Shown here piece after piece: positions 57,544 through 64,000 of a stretch of 64,000 nucleotides of DNA. Every line of letters begins with the position of its first letter. Within the stretch, counting starts at the first letter, position 1. Under the pieces are notes generated by a model that was given only the letters and a program-made list of their open reading frames with translations, searched no databases and was not told the DNA's origin. Source of the stretch: Oscillibacter sp. GTDB taxonomy: Bacteria; Bacillota; Clostridia; Oscillospirales; Oscillospiraceae. Where the stretch lies: NCBI GenBank assembly GCA_022795445.1, contig JAAWGR010000004.1, forward strand, positions 1 to 64,000. Direction: 5' to 3'. Both the position numbers and the translations under genes were made by a program.

Positions 57544-58929
57544 TTACTGTTCATCTTTTTTCGGCCAATACCGCTCAATCAGCTCCGGTTTGATACGTTT
57601 CAGCTCCGCCTTCGGCAGAATGCTCAACAGTTCCCAGCCCAGGTTGAGGGTCTCCTCAATCGACCGGTTCTCCTCATAGCCCTGATTGACATAACGGCGC
57701 TCGAACTCATCCGCGAACTTCGCATACAGTAAATCTGTCGGTGTCAAGGCCGCCTCGCCCAGGATGCTCATCAGCTCCTTGTTGTCCTTACCAGTGGAGT
57801 ACGCGGCAAAGAGCTGGTTCATGGTGTCGGCATGGTCCTCGCGGGTCTTGCCCTTGCCAACGCCCTTGTCCTTCAGACGGCTCAGGCTTGGCAGAACATC
57901 TACCGGCGGATGAATGCCCTGGCGGTACAGCGCACGGCTCAGGATGATCTGGCCCTCCGTGATATAACCCGTCAGGTCAGGGATGGGGTGAGTCTTATCG
58001 TCTTCCGGCATGGTCAGAATGGGGATCATAGTGATCGAACCTTTCTTGCCCAGCTGTCGTCCGGCACGCTCGTACATCTGCGCAAGGTCCGTATACAGGT
58101 AGCCAGGGAAGCCGCGGCGGCCCGGAACTTCCTTCTTTGCAGCGGAAACTTCACGAAGGGCCTCCGCATAGTTGGTGATATCGGTCATGATAACCAGGAC
58201 GTGCATATCCTTCTCAAACGCCAGGTACTCTGCGGCAGTCAGCGCCATGCGGGGCGTAGAGATACGTTCAACCGCCGGGTCATTGGCAAGGTTGGAGAAC
58301 AGGACGGTACGGTCAATAGCGCCCGTGCGGCGGAACTCCTGCACGAAGAACTCGGATTCCTCGAAGGTAATACCAATCGCCGCAAAGACGACGGCGAAGT
58401 TGCCCGCGTCATCGCCCAGCACCTTTGCCTGACGGGCGATCTGCGCCGCCAGGTTGGCGTGGGGCAGGCCGGAGCCGGAGAAGATCGGCAGCTTCTGGCC
58501 ACGGACCAGGGTGTTCAGGCCATCAATGGTCGAAACGCCGGTCTGGATGAATTCGTTGGGGTAGTCCCGGGCAGCAGGGTTCATCGGCAAGCCGTTGATA
58601 TCCCGATACTCTTCCGCCAGAATGTCGGGGCCGCCATCGATGGGCTGACCCATACCGTTGAACACGCGGCCCAGCATGTCGCCGGACACGCCCAATTGCA
58701 GCGGGTGGCCCAGGAACCGGACTTTCGCATCCGCCAGATTAATGCCGGCTGCGGCTTCAAATAGCTGGACGACAGCTGTATCGCCATTGACTTCCAGCAC
58801 CTTGCCCCGGCGGACGGAGCCGTTGCCCAGCTCTACTTCTACCAGTTCATCGTAGGTGACGTTTTCCACCATGCGGACCATCATCAGCGGGCTGACGATT
58901 TCCTCTACGGTTCTATATTCACGAATCAT
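57544..58929 (-). CDS. atpB: V-type ATP synthase subunit B
   Basis: '[35 protein letters not shown]', '[23 protein letters not shown]'. Confidence 0.96.
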   Translation of the reverse strand: MIREYRTVEEIVSPLMMVRMVENVTYDELVEVELGNGSVRRGKVLEVNGDTAVVQLFEAAAGINLADAKVRFLGHPLQLGVSGDMLGRVFNGMGQPIDGGPDILAEEYRDINGLPMNPAARDYPNEFIQTGVSTIDGLNTLVRGQKLPIFSGSGLPHANLAAQIARQAKVLGDDAGNFAVVFAAIGITFEESEFFVQEFRRTGAIDRTVLFSNLANDPAVERISTPRMALTAAEYLAFEKDMHVLVIMTDITNYAEALREVSAAKKEVPGRRGFPGYLYTDLAQMYERAGRQLGKKGSITMIPILTMPEDDKTHPIPDLTGYITEGQIILSRALYRQGIHPPVDVLPSLSRLKDKGVGKGKTREDHADTMNQLFAAYSTGKDNKELMSILGEAALTPTDLLYAKFADEFERRYVNQGYEENRSIEETLNLGWELLSILPKAELKRIKPELIERYWPKKDEQ

Positions 58930-60698
58930 CAGTTCTCACCTCCCTGGGCTGCAACGTCCGCAATCTCCTGCTCCATCTCACCCTCGATCTGCTCGTAGAC
59001 CTTGACGTACTCCTCTGCGGGTACGCTCTTGGCACGGCCGATCTTTTCACGGGCAGGAATGTCAAACAGCTTCATCACGTCCGCGCCCTTGGTAATGGCG
59101 CCGCGGCACAAATCCTCGTAGTGCAGAATCATCGCCAGCAGCTTGCCCTGCCGGTCATAGCTGGAATAGCCGTCGATGTCGGTAAAGGCGTTCTGCTGCA
59201 GGAAGTCCTCACGGACCATACGGGCCACTTCCAACGTCAGCTGGTCAGCGGGGGACAGAGCGTCCTTACCAACCAACTGCACAATTTCGTTCAGGCTTGC
59301 CTCGCTTTGCAGGATACTCATTGCGCGGCTCCGGTCCTGCATGAACTTCTCGCCGAAGTTCTCGTCGAACCAGGGCTTGAGGGTGTCCAAGTACAGGGAG
59401 TAGGAGTTCAGCCAGTTGATAGCTGGGAAATGGCGCTTATAGGCAAGGGAGGCGTCCAACGCCCAGAACACCTTGACAATACGCATGGTTGCCTGGGAGA
59501 CCGGCTCGGACAGGTCGCCGCCCGGAGGCGACACTGCGCCCACAGCGGTCAGGCTGCCCCGGCGCTCGTCGCTGCCCAGGCATTCTACAGAACCGGCGCG
59601 CTCATAGAACTGCGCCAAGCGGGATGCCAGATAAGCAGGATAACCTTCTTCGCCGGGCATCTCTTCCAAACGGCCGGACATCTCACGCAGAGCTTCTGCC
59701 CAGCGGGAAGTGGAGTCAGCGATAACAGCCACATCATAGCCCATATCGCGGAAATACTCTGCAATCGTAATGCCGGTGTAGACAGACGCCTCACGAGCCG
59801 CAACGGGCATATCAGAGGTGTTTGCGATCAGTACGGTCCGCTTCATCAGGGACTCGCCGGTACGGGGATCCTTCAGTTCAGGGAATTCACGCAGAACGTC
59901 GGTCATCTCATTGCCGCGCTCACCGCAGCCGATATAGACCACGATATCCACATCCGACCACTTTGCCAGCTGGTGCTGCACCACCGTTTTACCGGAACCG
60001 AACGGGCCAGGGACGGCGGCTGTGCCGCCTTTGGCGATGGGGAACATCGTGTCAATGATCCGCTGGCCGGAGCAAAGCGGCTTGACAGGAGGATACTTCT
60101 TTTGATAGGGACGGCCTACACGGACAGGCCATTTCTGAGTCATCGTCAGAGGAACGTCCTTGCCATCCTCCGTTGTCAGGGTGGCGATGGTTTCTGTCAC
60201 GTTATAGGAACCGCTTTTGATGTTTTTGATGGTGCCCTTCATGTTGGGAGGCACCATGATTTTATGCAGCACGACGGGGGTTTCGGGTACGGTACCGATC
60301 ACGTCGCCGCCCACGACCTTGTCGCCTGCTTTTGCAGTGGCTGTGAACTCCCACTTTTTCTCATGGTCCACGGCGGAGACTTCTACGCCGCGGGTGATGT
60401 TCGCGCCGACTTTTTCCACGATCTTTTCCAGCGGGCGCTGGATGCCGTCGTAGATGCCTTCGATCATGCCCGGCCCGAGCTCCACGCTCATCGGTGCGCC
60501 GGTGGTTTCGACCACTGCACCGGGACCTAGGCCTGAGGTTTCTTCGTAAACCTGGATGGAGGCCGCATCGCCCTTCATGGTCAGGATTTCACCGATCAAA
60601 CGCTGAGGGCCGACGCGCACCACGTCGGACATATTGGCGTCCGACAGGCCCGTAGCGACCACCAGCGGCCCGGAAACTTTAACTACTTTGCCGCTCAA
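58929..60698 (-). CDS. atpA: V-type ATP synthase catalytic subunit A
   Basis: '[39 protein letters not shown]'; probable TTG start at [15 protein letters not shown]. Confidence 0.95.
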   Translation of the reverse strand: MSGKVVKVSGPLVVATGLSDANMSDVVRVGPQRLIGEILTMKGDAASIQVYEETSGLGPGAVVETTGAPMSVELGPGMIEGIYDGIQRPLEKIVEKVGANITRGVEVSAVDHEKKWEFTATAKAGDKVVGGDVIGTVPETPVVLHKIMVPPNMKGTIKNIKSGSYNVTETIATLTTEDGKDVPLTMTQKWPVRVGRPYQKKYPPVKPLCSGQRIIDTMFPIAKGGTAAVPGPFGSGKTVVQHQLAKWSDVDIVVYIGCGERGNEMTDVLREFPELKDPRTGESLMKRTVLIANTSDMPVAAREASVYTGITIAEYFRDMGYDVAVIADSTSRWAEALREMSGRLEEMPGEEGYPAYLASRLAQFYERAGSVECLGSDERRGSLTAVGAVSPPGGDLSEPVSQATMRIVKVFWALDASLAYKRHFPAINWLNSYSLYLDTLKPWFDENFGEKFMQDRSRAMSILQSEASLNEIVQLVGKDALSPADQLTLEVARMVREDFLQQNAFTDIDGYSSYDRQGKLLAMILHYEDLCRGAITKGADVMKLFDIPAREKIGRAKSVPAEEYVKVYEQIEGEMEQEIADVAAQGGEN

Positions 60699-60730
60699 TA
60701 CATAACCCTTCTTTCCGGTATATTCGCTAT

Positions 60731-60858
60731 GCCCTGGTTTGGGGCTTTGCCCCAAACCCCAGCAGGGGCCCTGCCCCTGCACCCCGCCAGGGGCGCGACG
60801 CCCCTGGACCCCTCATTTGCGGCTTGCGCCGCTGCGGGGGATTCTGGGTTTGGCTTCT
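60731..60858. repeat. GC-rich multi-hairpin intergenic repeat inside the V-ATPase operon
   Basis: Four consecutive hairpins: TTTGGGGC-TTT-GCCCCAAA; GCAGGGGC-CCT-GCCCCTGC; CCAGGGGCG-CGA-CGCCCCTGG; GCGGC-TTGC-GCCGC. Confidence 0.85.
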
Positions 60859-60859
60859 T

Positions 60860-61177
60860 TTACAGAATGTCTGCGCCTACTGCGCGTTCTATGGCCCGTT
60901 GGATATTGTTTTTTCCAATGCCTAGGGAACCTTGACGGCCCGGGATCAGGATGATGGCCGGCCGCAGCTCGTCCTTGTAGCGGGACAGTACGTCGTCCAT
61001 ACCTTGGGCTAACTGCTCGGTTAGGTAGATTACTGCACAGTCGCCCTTTGCCAGTTCCCGAATCGTCTCCTTTGCCTCCGTTATGTCGGAAACCGGATAC
61101 GTATCCAGCCCCAGCGCACGAAAGCCCATGACTGATTCCCAGTCGCCTACTGCGGCGATTTGATAGGTTGTTGCCAT
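60860..61177 (-). CDS. atpF: V-type ATP synthase subunit F
   Basis: 'IAAVGDWESVMGFRALGLDTYPV...CAVIYLTEQLA'. Confidence 0.9.
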   Translation of the reverse strand: MATTYQIAAVGDWESVMGFRALGLDTYPVSDITEAKETIRELAKGDCAVIYLTEQLAQGMDDVLSRYKDELRPAIILIPGRQGSLGIGKNNIQRAIERAVGADIL

Positions 61178-61189
61178 ATGCTCACCGCC

Positions 61190-62203
61190 TTACACATATC
61201 CGGCCCGCAGCCGGGAACGAATCACCTCGGCGGGCAGCCCCGCGCTCCGGCCCATGAGAAGAATCCGGATATTGGTATATTCCGTTTCCCGTGCGGCCAG
61301 ATAGCCCAGCAGCGGCGCTTCCCCGAAAGGCACGAACTGTGCCCCTCCCAGGTAGTCGCTTACTGCATCGTCGCAGAGCTTCTCAAATTCGGTCATTGAC
61401 CCACCCCGCAGCGCTTCCGCGCCAGCTTCCGCCGCCGCCTGTAAGCCTGTGGGGCCATACAGCTCCGCAAGGCCGCTGCCGCCAGACATTCCGGCCGCCA
61501 GCACCGCATCCGCGTCAATTTCACCGCCAGACAGCAACACGGTCCGCAAGAAATCTGTGCTCTTGCCCATCCGCAGCGTCCGCACTAAGGCACGGAGGTT
61601 CGTTGCGTCGATCTGGATGCGCACATAGCCTGCCAGGAAAGCACTGCCTGTGGTTTCCGCCACACCTGCCATCTCCTGATAGCACCAGCGGTCCAGCACG
61701 ATATCGCTCAGCTGTGGGTCGCGGGTGGTATCCAGAGTTTCCTTGGCTTCTGCCGCTGCCGCTGCCAGACCAGCAGGCAAGTTTTCGGTCCGTCCCGTCT
61801 GCACAGCCTCTTTCAGTTCCGTTGCTGGAACCCGGCCCATGTCCATCAGCATCCGGTCAGCGCTGGTGTTCATGGCTTCGGCCTTCAGGATGGCCTTTAC
61901 ATTATGATAATCATACTTCAGTTTGAAAATGTCGATATACCTGGGGTCCGGCGCGCCTCCGGCAAGATCCGAAAGGGTTGCCTCCCGCGCCGCAGACAAC
62001 GCCTCGTCCATAGCCTCCGGGTCTTTTGGGTTCAGCTCTGGATAGCCGCATTCTTGAAGAATCTTTACAGCCTCTTCATCGCTGCGGGCTTCCAGGATCT
62101 GTTCCATTCGTTCCCGGCTCAGCAATCCGGTCTCCATTGCCTTGATGCGGGCGGAGATGGCCAGGTAATCAGTGTCCTTGATCTTCTTAGACAAACGTGA
62201 CAC
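61190..62203 (-). CDS. atpC: V-type ATP synthase subunit C
   Basis: V-ATPase C/AC39-like; operon position; 'YLAARETEYTNIRILLMGRSAGLPAEVIRSRLRAGYV'. Confidence 0.9.
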   Translation of the reverse strand: MSRLSKKIKDTDYLAISARIKAMETGLLSRERMEQILEARSDEEAVKILQECGYPELNPKDPEAMDEALSAAREATLSDLAGGAPDPRYIDIFKLKYDYHNVKAILKAEAMNTSADRMLMDMGRVPATELKEAVQTGRTENLPAGLAAAAAEAKETLDTTRDPQLSDIVLDRWCYQEMAGVAETTGSAFLAGYVRIQIDATNLRALVRTLRMGKSTDFLRTVLLSGGEIDADAVLAAGMSGGSGLAELYGPTGLQAAAEAGAEALRGGSMTEFEKLCDDAVSDYLGGAQFVPFGEAPLLGYLAARETEYTNIRILLMGRSAGLPAEVIRSRLRAGYV

Positions 62204-62215
62204 GCTCCCTCCTCG

Positions 62216-63366
<1,151 letters not shown>

Positions 63367-63377
63367 CTAAAAGTTAT

Positions 63378-64000
63378 TTACCGTTGGATGTCAACAAATT
63401 TTGTATCGATTGCCAGGGGACGGAAGGGCTTGCCGCCGTCCTCATAGAACTTGCCAAAGTATTCCAGGCATTGCAGACGCAGGTCGTGGACATAGCAGCC
63501 CAGGAGGTTCAGCGCAAAGTTCAGCGCATTGCCTGCCAGGGAGATGATCAGGAAGATCGGGAAAATGCCCGGAATCGCGCCCAAGGTGTTGAACACCTGA
63601 GCAATGACGCTGCCCGCCAGCATCAAAGCCATCAGACGGGCGTAAGACAGGATGTCGCCGAAGTAGCCAGTCACGTGGTTATACAGCGAGCCGAAAATGC
63701 CCATGATCTTGCCAAGGCCCTGCCCGGTGATCAGCGGCCCTGCCACGATCAGAACGATGCCCGCATACAGCACAAGATTCGTAATGCCTGCGGCCATCAG
63801 GCCGATGCCCACGAACACGACCCACCATGTCACTTCCTCAAAGACGGCATCCAGCACCTTCCCAGCTTTGACCTTCCGAACAAAGCTGATGGCCATGCCA
63901 GTAATGATCTGTACCAGGCCCAAGGCCATAGAGCCAACGAGGATCATGAGGGTATCATTCAGCGGCGTGAACAAAGACGGGAGCTCGAATGTGCTCTGTC
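63378..64000 (-). CDS. atpI: V-type ATP synthase subunit I, C-terminal part (continues past window end)
   Basis: Polytopic C-terminal domain; frame open to the window edge (QSTFELPSLFTPLNDTLMILVG). Confidence 0.88.
   Translation of the reverse strand, partial: QSTFELPSLFTPLNDTLMILVGSMALGLVQIITGMAISFVRKVKAGKVLDAVFEEVTWWVVFVGIGLMAAGITNLVLYAGIVLIVAGPLITGQGLGKIMGIFGSLYNHVTGYFGDILSYARLMALMLAGSVIAQVFNTLGAIPGIFPIFLIISLAGNALNFALNLLGCYVHDLRLQCLEYFGKFYEDGGKPFRPLAIDTKFVDIQR

Noticed and set aside
57832-60530. Plus-strand ORFs 57832-58764 and 59121-60530
   Set aside because: Antisense shadows of V-ATPase subunits B and A.

Overview
64 kb of a low/mid-GC Firmicutes chromosome, probably Clostridia/Oscillospiraceae-like (spoIIA operon, FtsK/SpoIIIE, V-type ATPase, T-box). 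Three layers are visible. (1) 1-4.4 kb is a graveyard of mobile DNA: a ribbon-helix-helix mobilization-type gene, a gutted RepA-like AAA ATPase, and a decayed tail/baseplate cluster of a contractile-tail prophage, with deletion scars and paired nonsense mutations. (2) 4.4-9.5 kb is an intact-looking three-gene restriction-modification operon: small HTH regulator, Eco57I-like fused nuclease/methyltransferase, and a second adenine methyltransferase, with a clear promoter, an operator-like inverted repeat and a terminator. (3) 9.5-64 kb is mostly core genome: class A PBP, a probable 6S RNA, a PPIase, a surface-polymer/glycosyltransferase cluster with trpS, ftsK, uppP, thiN, the radical-SAM/UDG-linked repair pair, spoIIA, a base-excision/pentapeptide operon, tmk, mltG, a U32 peptidase, an XRE/ECF module, NlpC/P60, ireB, a T-box-NUDIX-pheS-Imm51-like-pheT operon, and a V-ATPase operon interrupted by a hairpin-rich repeat. 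No rRNA, tRNA, CRISPR array or intact transposase was recognised. Most long ORFs antisense to these genes in the supplied track are shadow ORFs. All family assignments are by motif recognition only; no database search was run.
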